DNA of 37,692 nt from Planococcus sp. CP5-4_YE (GTDB taxonomy: Bacteria > Bacillota > Bacilli > Bacillales_A > Planococcaceae). Below are positions 7,956 to 15,769 of this stretch, piece after piece. Below the pieces are notes generated by a model, which did no database searches, was not told the DNA's origin, and worked only from the letters and a program-made list of their open reading frames with translations. A program made the translations under genes and the position numbers. How positions within the stretch are numbered: position 1 is the first letter of the stretch; every line of letters begins with the position of its first letter. Where the stretch lies: contig NZ_JAHPZO010000023.1 in assembly GCF_019042655.1 (NCBI RefSeq), forward strand, positions 1 through 37,692, read 5' to 3'.

Positions 7956-8061
7956 ATCATCATCCTTTCGGTTAGAGGCATTTAACTATTTTAATTGCTA
8001 ATACAAAGCGAAGTTCTCACCCGTTTCAACTTTTGGGATATTATATTTACTTATTAAAAAG

Positions 8062-8562
8062 TCAGTTTTCCAAAGTGAAAATAGTATAGATACTTCCCAG
8101 TAACTTCTCATTGCCTTCGCTGTACCATTCGGCTCCGATTACATATGTTTTCGGCATATCTCCAACGACTTCAATTACACCTTCTTCAATGTTTTGAGTT
8201 GATATACTTGTACTGCCAGATTCTCCATCACGTTCATATGTAATATAAGAAAAACGCGTAGGGTCGATTTCAGTCCCTAGCTCGACAGTTAGATTTTGCT
8301 GGTCATCCACTTGAAAAATGGGAGCTTCTTTTGCAAGATTGTCCAGATCACTGAGCTGATCGTTAACGCGTGCTTCGCTATTTTCACATTCTTCCCAACA
8401 AAGTGTTCGGGTGGATGTATCTAATTGGTCAGCTGTGCTTACGGAAAATTGAGGACGCTCGCTTGGAAGAGCCGCTTGTTCCGTCACAGGGGCCTCGACA
8501 GGTTGGCAAGCCACTAAGAAAAGGCTAGTGAACATTGTTAAAGAGAGGGCTAAAGATTTCAT
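8062..8562 (-). CDS. lipoprotein, unknown function
   Basis: This 166-residue protein has a classical lipoprotein signal (MKSLALSLTMFTSLFLVAC, Cys 19 as lipidation site) followed by a low-complexity linker. A mature domain of about 120 residues contains a local Cys pair (CWEEC) and a beta-rich C-terminus (YVIGAEWYSEGNEK). It is predicted to be anchored on the outer face of the membrane. GAAAGGAACT lies before the start. The small gene at 8593-8763 is immediately upstream on the same strand, so the two may form an operon. I do not recognise the family. Confidence 0.7.
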   Translation of the reverse strand: MKSLALSLTMFTSLFLVACQPVEAPVTEQAALPSERPQFSVSTADQLDTSTRTLCWEECENSEARVNDQLSDLDNLAKEAPIFQVDDQQNLTVELGTEIDPTRFSYITYERDGESGSTSISTQNIEEGVIEVVGDMPKTYVIGAEWYSEGNEKLLGSIYTIFTLEN

Positions 8563-8592
8563 TCAACTGAGTTCCTTTCTTTTGTTAAATAA

Positions 8593-8763
8593 CTAATCAT
8601 GATTTTTATCAAAATACTTCACTGAAATAAAATGCAAAACAAAAGCAGAGGCTGAGGCAATCATTATGAAAGGGGTATAAGGGGTGGAATCTTCAATAAA
8701 AAATAAAACATATAATAAAAACACTAAAATGCCAGTAGCTATAATTCTGACGATGGTTTCCAT
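8593..8763 (-). CDS. 56-residue membrane protein, unknown
   Basis: A short frame on the minus strand encodes 56 residues (METIVRIIATGILVF..., ending KYFDKNHD) with two hydrophobic helices. The ribosome binding site GACAAGGAGGTC lies 5 bases from the ATG and is among the best in the window, which makes this a credible gene despite its length. It lies 30 bases upstream of the lipoprotein gene on the same strand. Confidence 0.65.
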   Translation of the reverse strand: METIVRIIATGILVFLLYVLFFIEDSTPYTPFIMIASASAFVLHFISVKYFDKNHD

Positions 8764-8938
8764 AAAAGACCTCCTTGTCTAAGATTAGAGTGAATCAATA
8801 AAATACGTTTCCAAATATTGTACATATACCCTACAATAGGAATGTGTAGCCAGTAAAGAAAAAACTGCAAATACTTATTGAAAACTTTCAATGCGTTTAG
8901 ATAATGGAAAACAAATGTCTTAGAAGAGGTGGAATCTA

Positions 8939-9970
8939 TTGAAGAAAAGTCTAGCCCTCATTGTGGTGTGTTCAGCGTTATTTTCCTCAGCGTGTTCAGT
9001 GGAGCTCGTGGAAACCGATGATTTAACCGATACAGCAGTAAAAAGTAAAGCGGTACAAGAAGTAGAGAACGAACAAATACCTTCGATTGAACCGGCCGTA
9101 GTGGAGGTAGGGAACCAAAAGTTTGACTTGTTTTCGTATTATCCATCATTTGACCATTACATAAAATTAGCCAAGAAAAATCCGGATTCACTTGAGGAGT
9201 CTTATGCTCAAACCGTTACAGAGCCGTTCCAAATGAACGCTTTTGGGGAAGTGAAGGGCAAAAAGTATGCAGATTACTGGTTTATTACGCCACCTAAAGA
9301 CATCATCCCGTTGCAGAGCGAACTTCAGGCCTTATCGGATCGGGAAGAGCCTCTAAATACAGCAATCGAGGAGGCCTTAAAGAAATCGGCGGAAATGTTG
9401 CCCGGCAGTGACAAGACTGTACATATTTTTCCGGCTAATCCGGCATATACACATGGGAAGACCCAAGAACTAAATCCTCCAGGAGTCGCATTGGAGCAGG
9501 ACGTCATTGCTCTATTTGTCACTTCAATTATTCTTGAAGAAGACTTACAACACACCATCGCCCATGAATACTTTCACATGATCGATATGGAAAGAGGAAC
9601 AGCGAAGAATTCAATCTCCTCAACCTTGCTGGAGGTTGTAGTGATGGAAGGAAAAGCTGAAGCGTTTGCGAAAATAATCTACCCTGAATCCAAATTGGAG
9701 TGGATGGCCAATGCAGATGAAAAAATTACAGAACAAACTAAAGTGCTGTTCTTAAAAGAAAAAGATTCTGCTGAAATCGAAGTTTGGAATGATTTTTATT
9801 ACGGAAATGCCATTACCGAAGTGCCGCCTTTTTCTACTCATCTCATTGGGTATGACATTATGCAGAAATTTTTAAAGCAGCACCCTGATATGCCGGTTGA
9901 GGAGTGGCTTGAATTGACTGCTGAGGAGATTCTAGCAGGGAGTAGGTATGCAACACCAGCATCAAACTAA
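8939..9970 (+). CDS. DUF2268-type Zn-dependent protease lipoprotein (YjaZ-like)
   Basis: This 343-residue protein starts at TTG 8939 with AGAGGTGG upstream. Its lipoprotein signal ends at SSAC (Cys 19), so it should sit on the outer membrane face. The catalytic part carries HEYFH (an HExxH zinc motif, about residue 209) in the context TIAHEYFH. About 30 residues later comes VVMEGKAEAFA, which supplies the third, glutamate ligand as in gluzincins. The C-terminal HLIGYDIMQKF...ILAGSRYA pattern fits DUF2268 predicted proteases such as B. subtilis YjaZ. The substrate is unknown. It is monocistronic as far as I can see; the 8764-8938 upstream region is its promoter area. Confidence 0.85.
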   Translation: MKKSLALIVVCSALFSSACSVELVETDDLTDTAVKSKAVQEVENEQIPSIEPAVVEVGNQKFDLFSYYPSFDHYIKLAKKNPDSLEESYAQTVTEPFQMNAFGEVKGKKYADYWFITPPKDIIPLQSELQALSDREEPLNTAIEEALKKSAEMLPGSDKTVHIFPANPAYTHGKTQELNPPGVALEQDVIALFVTSIILEEDLQHTIAHEYFHMIDMERGTAKNSISSTLLEVVVMEGKAEAFAKIIYPESKLEWMANADEKITEQTKVLFLKEKDSAEIEVWNDFYYGNAITEVPPFSTHLIGYDIMQKFLKQHPDMPVEEWLELTAEEILAGSRYATPASN

Positions 9971-10063
9971 CTTAATGCTAATTGATTCTTTTACATTTGA
10001 TTCTGTCTTGTTCTTCTTTAGGTACATAAGATTGCATTAGTTAAGAAAAATAAGGGGTGTCCA

Positions 10064-10531
10064 ATGGAAAAAACGAGCAGTTACACTTATTTTGGTATCC
10101 AAAGTAACGGGAAGATCGACAAAGGTTTAGTTGCAAATGAAAAAGGAATTTTTAATCCGGAGGAAATTACGCGCATTCTGGACATTCAAGCTTTCAGCAG
10201 TTGGGCTTATGGTGATAGAAGAGTAGATGGCTCCAAGTATCTTTTCTCTGCATGGAGTGCCGAAAAATCTAAGATTGGAAGATTGGATGTAGAAGCCCAG
10301 TGCCGAGACACCATCAAAAATCTCAAAAATAAAGTCCCGCAACTAAAACAAATTAAGCAGCAATACGACGTGAGTTTTTTTCTAATGATTGTTCCGAGTA
10401 TTTATCAAGAAGAACAGCCTTGGATTTCATTTAACGAAGAGGTCATCGAGTTTTGCTATTTAACAGGAACTACCATTGAAGTGGACATGTATATTCATCA
10501 GCTAGGGGATGAACATGAAAACTTCCTGTAA
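10064..10531 (+). CDS. DUF4279 domain protein
   Basis: This 155-residue soluble protein has the DUF4279 layout. It has an N-terminal YTYFGI strand, a PEEITRILDI helix, a WAYGDRR motif, a long central helix (residues about 70-105) and a C-terminal VIEFCYLTGTTIEVDMYI beta segment. DUF4279 proteins have no established function and are often solitary genes. The ATG follows AAGGGGTGTCC. A terminator lies 84 bases after the stop. Confidence 0.8.
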   Translation: MEKTSSYTYFGIQSNGKIDKGLVANEKGIFNPEEITRILDIQAFSSWAYGDRRVDGSKYLFSAWSAEKSKIGRLDVEAQCRDTIKNLKNKVPQLKQIKQQYDVSFFLMIVPSIYQEEQPWISFNEEVIEFCYLTGTTIEVDMYIHQLGDEHENFL

Positions 10532-10614
10532 TAGAAAGAGAGTGGACACAAAAATTTCAAATCACCAACAGATTAGCCAATTGGATATCCATATACATTG
10601 GCCGGATTATCGTA

Positions 10615-10649
10615 AGAGAAGAAGCTCAATTAAGAGCTTCTTCTTTTTA
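10615..10649 (+). terminator. intrinsic terminator
   Basis: AGAAGAAGCTC (10617-10627) pairs perfectly with GAGCTTCTTCT (10634-10644), then T-rich. It terminates the DUF4279 gene. The stem is almost identical to that at 6376. Confidence 0.85.
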
Positions 10650-10831
10650 TTGAAATTTTCTTTTAACTATTGTGCATTTTGAGATGAAAGCTATGGTAAA
10701 ATTTGAATAAAAAGTTTTTTGAAATATATAACAATTTTACAGGAGTGAGTCCAAGAAGTTGTGCAAGGAATTTTTGATTTAAGAACGACGTGAAGCTTCG
10801 GCTATTACTATCTGGGGAGAGTGGGTTTGAT

Positions 10832-12472
10832 ATGAAAGCAGTTCGTGGTGTGTTGGAGTTTTTAGAGGGAAATGGCGTTAAGTATGTGTTTGGTATACCA
10901 GCAGGTTCAGTCAATGCGTTTTATGATCAATTATTGGATTTTCCTGGAATGACCCCGATTGTCACCAAACATGAAGGGGCTGCTTCATATATGGCTGCTT
11001 CCTACGCAAAATATTCAAAGCAGTTAAGTGTATGCATCGGCAGCAGCGGCCCTGGAGGCACAAATCTATTGACCGGAGCCGCCAATGCAATGCGTGAGCA
11101 CTTGCCGATCCTGTTTCTGACAGGAGCTGTACCCGTCAGTACAATGGGGCTGAATGCTTCTCAAGAACTCGACGCTCAAGCGCTCTTTCAACCTATAACC
11201 AAGTATAGCGTGACGGTTTTGAATCCAGCCGATTTATTGAGCGAGGTTGCAAAAGCGGCACAAATTGCGCTGTCAGGTGTACCTGGCCCGGTCCATGTGG
11301 CGATGCCGATTGATGTGCAAATGGGGAATGTGGAACAGTTGCCTATCCCTGAGTTGGAAATCGAGCGTCATGCCCCGGTAGATGCTGAGCTAGTGAAGCA
11401 AGTAGCCGATCAATTGATGCAGAAGAAAACAGGGTTCATCTTCGCGGGACAAGGCGTGCGCAATTCGGTGGCCCAAGTAATCGAACTAGCTGAATTGCTC
11501 GATTGGCCAATCGTTGCGACACCTGTAGCGAAGGGGCTGTTCCGGGAAGACCATCCACTTTTCTCAGGCGTTTTCGGCTTTGCCGGGAATGAACCTACGT
11601 CTTTGCTGGTGAACGAAGGCGATGCAGAGACCTTGCTGGTACTCGGATCTAGCTTAGGGGAGACGGCGACCAGCAATTACAACGCTCATCTTGCGAAAGA
11701 CCGCTTTGTGATTCAGGTGGATTTTGATGCTACCGTCTTTAATCGGAAATACCCTGTAGATATTCCCGTACATGGGGATATGTCTGACAGTTTATCTCAA
11801 TTAATTGAGGAACTTAAAGACAGAGGGCTGACAGGATCTGAGACCGTGAAGCTGGTGGAGCGCGATCCGGAAACTGGACGGGAAGAGGAATACAATACAA
11901 AAAATGTCTTGTTGAAGTTGCAAGAATTATTGCCGCCTTCCACACGCTATACGATTGATATCGGTGAATTCATGGCCTATGTAATTCACCACATGGAAGT
12001 GTTGGAGGAAGATACATTTGACATCAACGTCCATTTCGGAGCGATGGGAAGCGGGTTAAGCGCGGCGATTGGCTCGAAACTGGCTGAACCTGATCGGCCG
12101 GTCGTAGCACTGACGGGAGATGGGTGTTTCTTTATGCATGGCATGGAAATCCTCACCGCCAAAGAATACAATCTGCCGGTTTTGTTTGTGGTTATGAATA
12201 ATGCGCGCTTAGGCATGGTCTACCAAGGGCATACCTTGCAATACAAGCGCTCGCATCCTTCTTTCGAACAAGAGCCGGTCAATATTGCGGCGATGGCTGA
12301 AGCATTGAATATCCCGAATTTCCACGTAGATGCTTTAGAAGACCTGTCTCAAAATGTAATGAATGCATTAACAGGCTTGAACGGCCCTGCCATTCTAGAG
12401 GTGGCGTTAGTCGATAACAACATTCCGCCGATGGGGGACAGAGTGAAGTTTCTTTCGTCCTTTGGAAAATAG
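10832..12472 (+). CDS. thiamine-diphosphate enzyme, acetolactate synthase / pyruvate oxidase family
   Basis: This 546-residue enzyme has the three-domain ThDP fold. The N-terminal PYR domain has GIPAGSVNAFYDQL and catalytic Glu48 (KHEGAASYMA). A central domain (about 190-330) follows. The PP domain carries the cofactor motif from GDG (about 429) to NN, with MNNARLGM. It would act on pyruvate or another 2-oxo acid, either carboligating or oxidising it. Both acetolactate synthase and pyruvate oxidase belong to this superfamily and I cannot separate them by eye. The lack of an adjacent small subunit or alsD argues against a biosynthetic operon. I choose ATG 10832 (GGGGAGA upstream) over GTG 10790. 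Confidence 0.85.
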   Translation: MKAVRGVLEFLEGNGVKYVFGIPAGSVNAFYDQLLDFPGMTPIVTKHEGAASYMAASYAKYSKQLSVCIGSSGPGGTNLLTGAANAMREHLPILFLTGAVPVSTMGLNASQELDAQALFQPITKYSVTVLNPADLLSEVAKAAQIALSGVPGPVHVAMPIDVQMGNVEQLPIPELEIERHAPVDAELVKQVADQLMQKKTGFIFAGQGVRNSVAQVIELAELLDWPIVATPVAKGLFREDHPLFSGVFGFAGNEPTSLLVNEGDAETLLVLGSSLGETATSNYNAHLAKDRFVIQVDFDATVFNRKYPVDIPVHGDMSDSLSQLIEELKDRGLTGSETVKLVERDPETGREEEYNTKNVLLKLQELLPPSTRYTIDIGEFMAYVIHHMEVLEEDTFDINVHFGAMGSGLSAAIGSKLAEPDRPVVALTGDGCFFMHGMEILTAKEYNLPVLFVVMNNARLGMVYQGHTLQYKRSHPSFEQEPVNIAAMAEALNIPNFHVDALEDLSQNVMNALTGLNGPAILEVALVDNNIPPMGDRVKFLSSFGK

Positions 12473-12597
12473 AAAAACTGGTTCCTCTGATGGAAAGCAG
12501 TTTGCAAATAACAATATATAGTGCAATTTTATTTCTTAAGGGCATTTCGTAAAGTTATATGAAATTGGCGACTTGCATGGAAGGGGAAATAAAAGTT

Positions 12598-12759
12598 ATG
12601 ACAAAAATTGTGAGCAAGGATAATCAAGAAAATGTCTATTTATTTATCTTGCTTTTTGTTCTATCAGTTATTACGCTTCGAAAAATCAAAACAATCGAGC
12701 ACAAAAGAAAAGAAGTGACATCAGCTTTGATGGAGCCTTATGATCCCAATATTTTATGA
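12598..12759 (+). CDS. small single-helix membrane protein, unknown
   Basis: This 53-residue protein has a short polar head, one transmembrane helix (about residues 14-30) and a basic amphipathic tail (RKIKTIEHKRKE) that would be cytoplasmic. The start at ATG 12598 follows AAGGGG at a rather long 12-base spacing. An in-frame ATG at 12559 has no ribosome binding site. No family recognised. Confidence 0.45.
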   Translation: MTKIVSKDNQENVYLFILLFVLSVITLRKIKTIEHKRKEVTSALMEPYDPNIL

Positions 12760-12862
12760 AAATGAAAATCTTTGGCGTTGAATAATCTGTCTAGGGGAAT
12801 CACACCGGATTAAAAATTACCCGTACGAGAACTTGAATATTAGTGCTGAGGGTGAAGATATA

Positions 12863-13111
12863 ATGAATAGGTGGAAAGCGGAAGAAGTGGTTTTTGAGAC
12901 GATGCATGAAGCGGATGTATGGGCTGATTCCATAGCTAATGAAATGTACGGTAGACTTTATGACGGCTACAGTACTCCCGACTATAAAATAGCTTGTGCG
13001 TTGGCTTTTAGGTTAGCGGCTATTGAGAACTGCAGAATTTATACCGAGGACGAAGGAGATAGCTATAAAGTATATGCGAGGTTTGATGCGCCAGCTCCCT
13101 ACATTTCTTAA
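12863..13111 (+). CDS. hypothetical protein, 82 residues
   Basis: This soluble, acidic 82-residue protein (MNRWKAEEVVFETMHEADVWADS...) has mixed helix/strand character and no signal or membrane helix. The ATG at 12863 follows GAGGGTGA at 9 bases; the frame stays open to a TTG at 12833 that has no ribosome binding site. It is followed closely by the bidirectional terminator it shares with ccdA. I do not recognise the family. Confidence 0.6.
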   Translation: MNRWKAEEVVFETMHEADVWADSIANEMYGRLYDGYSTPDYKIACALAFRLAAIENCRIYTEDEGDSYKVYARFDAPAPYIS

Positions 13112-13148
13112 GACAGTTAATGTCTGGAATCATTCGAAAATAGTCAAA

Positions 13149-13195
13149 GGAACCGTACAGGAAGAGGAGAAACCCTTTCTGTACGGTTCCTTTTT
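13149..13195. terminator. bidirectional terminator
   Basis: GGAACCGTACAG (13149-13160) pairs perfectly with CTGTACGGTTCC (13179-13190), followed by TTTTT. It lies between convergent genes and touches the end of ccdA. Confidence 0.85.
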
Positions 13196-13913
13196 AAGTG
13201 AGCCAAGATTCAATGAAATACTGTAGATCGGCTGTCCAGATGTTTAAATAATACATCTTATCGAAATAAATCATAACTCCCAGCAGAACAATGATAATTC
13301 CTCCGACTTTCATTAACCCAGCGGAATATTTCAAAATGAATTTTGTCTTTCCAATAAAGAACGCCATGATGATAAAAGGAATGCAAAAACCAAGGGAATA
13401 AGCAGTCACCACGGCAATGGTTTGAGCGGGATTAACAAGGCTTCCGTAAGTAATAATAGCGCCAAAAATAGGGCCGATACAAGGAGTCCATCCTGCTGAA
13501 AAAACAAAACCGACGACAAACGAGTTAAGGTAAGTTGCGGATTTCTTTTTGTAACTCAATCGTTTTTCTTTGAACATGAATTCAGGTTTGATGATTCCTA
13601 TTAGAAATAACCCCATAAACACAAGGAAGATACCACCGAGCATCTGGATGAGCTTTTGATTGGTTGTAAATAATCCGCCTATTGTACTTAGGGAGAACCC
13701 TAGAATGTAGTAGATAACGGAAAATCCGAGAGAAAAGAAGACCGAATGCATTAATACTTTTTTCTTGAATGACACATCTTTGTTTTCCTTTAATTCACTG
13801 ACCGAAACGCCCGTTATGTACGAAATAAAGGAAGGGTATAAAGGTAAGCAGCAAGGAGAAATGAAGGCTAGAAAACCTCCCGCTAATGCGATAAGAATGG
13901 TTACATTTTCCAT
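13194..13913 (-). CDS. ccdA: CcdA-type thiol-disulfide transmembrane electron carrier
   Basis: This 239-residue polytopic protein, with about six transmembrane helices, is of the CcdA/DsbD-core family. It passes electrons from cytoplasmic thioredoxin to extracytoplasmic thioredoxin-like proteins. The two redox cysteines are in the family motifs SPCCLP (Cys 21/22, first helix) and WTPCIGP (about residue 145). Family members support cytochrome c maturation, spore and cell-wall processes, and methionine sulfoxide repair. It is divergent from the resA-like gene 98 bases away, a natural partner. A second TlpA-like protein and MsrAB occur 21 kb further on. AGAGGTGT precedes the ATG. Confidence 0.9.
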   Translation of the reverse strand: MENVTILIALAGGFLAFISPCCLPLYPSFISYITGVSVSELKENKDVSFKKKVLMHSVFFSLGFSVIYYILGFSLSTIGGLFTTNQKLIQMLGGIFLVFMGLFLIGIIKPEFMFKEKRLSYKKKSATYLNSFVVGFVFSAGWTPCIGPIFGAIITYGSLVNPAQTIAVVTAYSLGFCIPFIIMAFFIGKTKFILKYSAGLMKVGGIIIVLLGVMIYFDKMYYLNIWTADLQYFIESWLT

Positions 13914-14011
13914 AGTTTACACCTCTATGATATTCTAACATAGAGAAATAACGGATATTTCCATCAATTCCAATTAATATTACAAAATTATGGACAAGGT
14001 CGTGAATTAAC

Positions 14012-14533
14012 ATGGATAAAAAGAAGAAGCGATTAATTTATCGTACGTCTATTTTAGGAGCTTTAGTAATAATGATCATTTTTGCAATTTATCAAGGAAT
14101 GATTGATGAACCCGAAACTGCCATGTCTACAATAAAAGAAAAGGCACCTAATTTCTCGGGTGAAACTTTAGTGGGAGAGTCGCTTACATTAGAAGACGAC
14201 ATGCAAGAAAAAACCTTGATTAATTTTTGGGGGTCTTGGTGCGAACCGTGTAAGCGAGAAATGCCCACTTTAGAAACTGCCTACGCGAGTAAGAAAGCGA
14301 ATGGATTTAACGTCATTTCCATCAACTTAGGGCAATCTGATTTCGTTACGCAAAAATTTGTGGATCAATTTGACCTTTCATTCCCAGTCCTCATCGACCA
14401 AGATGGAGCCATTAAAGAAGCTTATCACGTGGGGAAATTACCGGCCTCTTTTCTGGTAAATCAAGACGGGATAATCGAACGGGTTCATGAAGGTGAGCTT
14501 TCGGAAGAAATGCTCAATGAATGGATCAATTGA
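14012..14533 (+). CDS. resA: ResA/TlpA-like membrane-anchored thiol-disulfide oxidoreductase
   Basis: This 173-residue protein has a basic N-terminus, one membrane anchor (about 11-30) and an extracytoplasmic thioredoxin fold. The active site is FWGSWCEPC (Cys77, Cys80), followed by KREMP; the cis-proline is in LPAS (Pro144). The CEPC motif with Glu between the cysteines is typical of ResA, which reduces apocytochrome c, and of its relatives StoA and TlpA. It is a plausible acceptor for electrons from the divergent CcdA. ResA versus another TlpA-like function cannot be decided without resBC, which are not in the window. It heads a likely operon of small envelope proteins to 15462. Confidence 0.8.
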   Translation: MDKKKKRLIYRTSILGALVIMIIFAIYQGMIDEPETAMSTIKEKAPNFSGETLVGESLTLEDDMQEKTLINFWGSWCEPCKREMPTLETAYASKKANGFNVISINLGQSDFVTQKFVDQFDLSFPVLIDQDGAIKEAYHVGKLPASFLVNQDGIIERVHEGELSEEMLNEWIN

Positions 14534-14566
14534 AGTAACAATTAAAAAAGTCTAGGAGGAAATCCA

Positions 14567-14734
14567 ATGACCGAGTTCTTATCAGCTCTACTTTTCACTT
14601 TTCTTATTTTATTTGTGATTTTTTCTGTGGTGTATAAGCTACTGCTTCCAGAGAAAAAAATAATGAATACAAAGAACTTATCGATTATCCTGGGACAGGC
14701 ACTTGTCATCACGTTCGTGTTGACGATGATTTGA
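14567..14734 (+). CDS. 55-residue two-helix membrane protein, unknown
   Basis: A short frame (MTEFLSALLFTFLILF..., ending VLTMI) has two transmembrane helices around a basic loop PEKKIMNTKN. TAGGAGGAAATCC precedes the ATG at ideal spacing. It begins 33 bases after the resA-like stop with no terminator between, so it is probably co-transcribed. No family recognised. Confidence 0.65.
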   Translation: MTEFLSALLFTFLILFVIFSVVYKLLLPEKKIMNTKNLSIILGQALVITFVLTMI

Positions 14735-14800
14735 CCTATATTCATTGCATTAGGTAATCGTATTACGATGAAAAACTAGTGATGATGAGGGAGGAATTCT

Positions 14801-15262
14801 TTGAAAAGCTTCAAAACGATAATTCTTGGCATATGTATCGTGTTCACCTTGGCTGCTTGCGATCAGGCCGTTTGGTACGATACGCGGGAAGAGGCAATTA
14901 AAAAGGGTCTGCAAGGGGAAGGCATCAGTGCATCGTCCCCTATGTCCGTTGAAGAATACGATGACGAAACAATCGTGTCGTATGCACAGGACAATTCTCT
15001 AGGTGTAGCAAGTATCACAGAAAGTGAAAAGGGTTATAGCTGGTACCGAAGCGCTCCCTACCACGGATTTGAAGTCACGGGCGACTTGCCATATACGACA
15101 GGGAGTTTCACGTTTGAAACAGAAGCTGGAGTAGAAGTTACTGTGCTATACGGAGAAATTTTTGATCCCACAATGCAAGTTAATGAGGTAGCAAGCCGTG
15201 AAGGATTGAATGAAGTGACACTGCTTGGTGAGTCCAATCTCTTTTACACTTTTCTCGAATAA
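14801..15262 (+). CDS. lipoprotein, unknown function
   Basis: This 153-residue lipoprotein starts at TTG 14801 after GAGGGAGGA. The signal ends at LAAC (Cys 20). The mature part is acidic and beta-rich (HGFEVTGDLPYTTGSFTFETEAGVEVTVLYGEIF) with no cysteines after the lipidated one. It follows the thiol-redox gene and a small membrane protein and precedes another, so it may be part of the same envelope operon. I do not recognise the family. Confidence 0.7.
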   Translation: MKSFKTIILGICIVFTLAACDQAVWYDTREEAIKKGLQGEGISASSPMSVEEYDDETIVSYAQDNSLGVASITESEKGYSWYRSAPYHGFEVTGDLPYTTGSFTFETEAGVEVTVLYGEIFDPTMQVNEVASREGLNEVTLLGESNLFYTFLE

Positions 15263-15294
15263 GCTGGGCAGACAAATATTTTAGGGGGATGTTG

Positions 15295-15462
15295 ATGATA
15301 CCTGTTTTGAAAGTAGTAAGTATTATTCTCTTGTTTTCACCCGCCGTTTTGATCTACACAGAAACGACGAGTATACTAGTTGCCGTAATTCCATTCGTTA
15401 TAGGCGCCTTGCTTTACACGTATGTTCAAAGTAAAAAACGTACTCAGCATCATCCAAGTTAA
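15295..15462 (+). CDS. 55-residue two-helix membrane protein, unknown
   Basis: The protein (MIPVLKVVSIILLFS..., ending KKRTQHHPS) has two hydrophobic helices and a basic, His-containing tail. TTAGGGGGAT lies just before the ATG. In-frame TTG 15292 and ATG 15289 are alternatives but sit too close to that site. It is the last gene of the unit and is followed by a terminator. Confidence 0.55.
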   Translation: MIPVLKVVSIILLFSPAVLIYTETTSILVAVIPFVIGALLYTYVQSKKRTQHHPS

Positions 15463-15478
15463 CTAAGCATAAATCATT

Positions 15479-15507
15479 AAACCAGCTTATCTTAAGTTGG
15501 TTTTTTA
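15479..15507 (+). terminator. intrinsic terminator
   Basis: AACCAGCTTA (15479-15488) pairs with TAAGTTGGTT (with one G-T wobble), followed by TTTTT. Confidence 0.75.
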
Positions 15508-15625
15508 TTTTCGAATGCAATTCATTAAGTAAGCTAGCAAGATTTAGAGCGATGATGTGCCAAGGAAACAATCGCTGCCGAGATTCTATGTTTTATTAAG
15601 TTTACGTAATTTTTGCTAAATAATG

Positions 15626-15654
15626 TTGACGCTTTAGAATGCGTTCTGTAAGGT
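15626..15654 (+). promoter_or_regulatory. candidate sigma-A promoter of the secreted nuclease gene
   Basis: TTGACG (15626-15631) and TAAGGT (15649-15654) are separated by exactly 17 bases. The -35 is near consensus and the -10 is weak. The spacer holds AGAATGCGTTCT, a small palindrome that could be an operator. The leader to the ATG is about 110 bases. Confidence 0.45.
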
Positions 15655-15769
15655 TGGATAAGAAAGAAGAAAAAACTGTAAATTAGAATAATTAAATTCC
15701 AATAATTTGCAGAACAAAACCAGCAATACATAATAAAGGGCTTTTACTACAAAGGAGGACGACAGTAAG

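Noticed and set aside
10741..10831. Short frames after AGGAGTGAG (TTG 10758, GTG 10761) that could be a leader peptide before the thiamine-diphosphate enzyme gene
   Set aside because: The peptides have no run of branched-chain codons, and no terminator/antiterminator pair is visible, so attenuation of the ilv type is not supported.
15635..15654. AGAATGCGTTCT in the nuclease promoter considered as a LexA box
   Set aside because: The Firmicute LexA box needs GAAC-N4-GTTC; the spacing here is too short and the left half reads GAAT.
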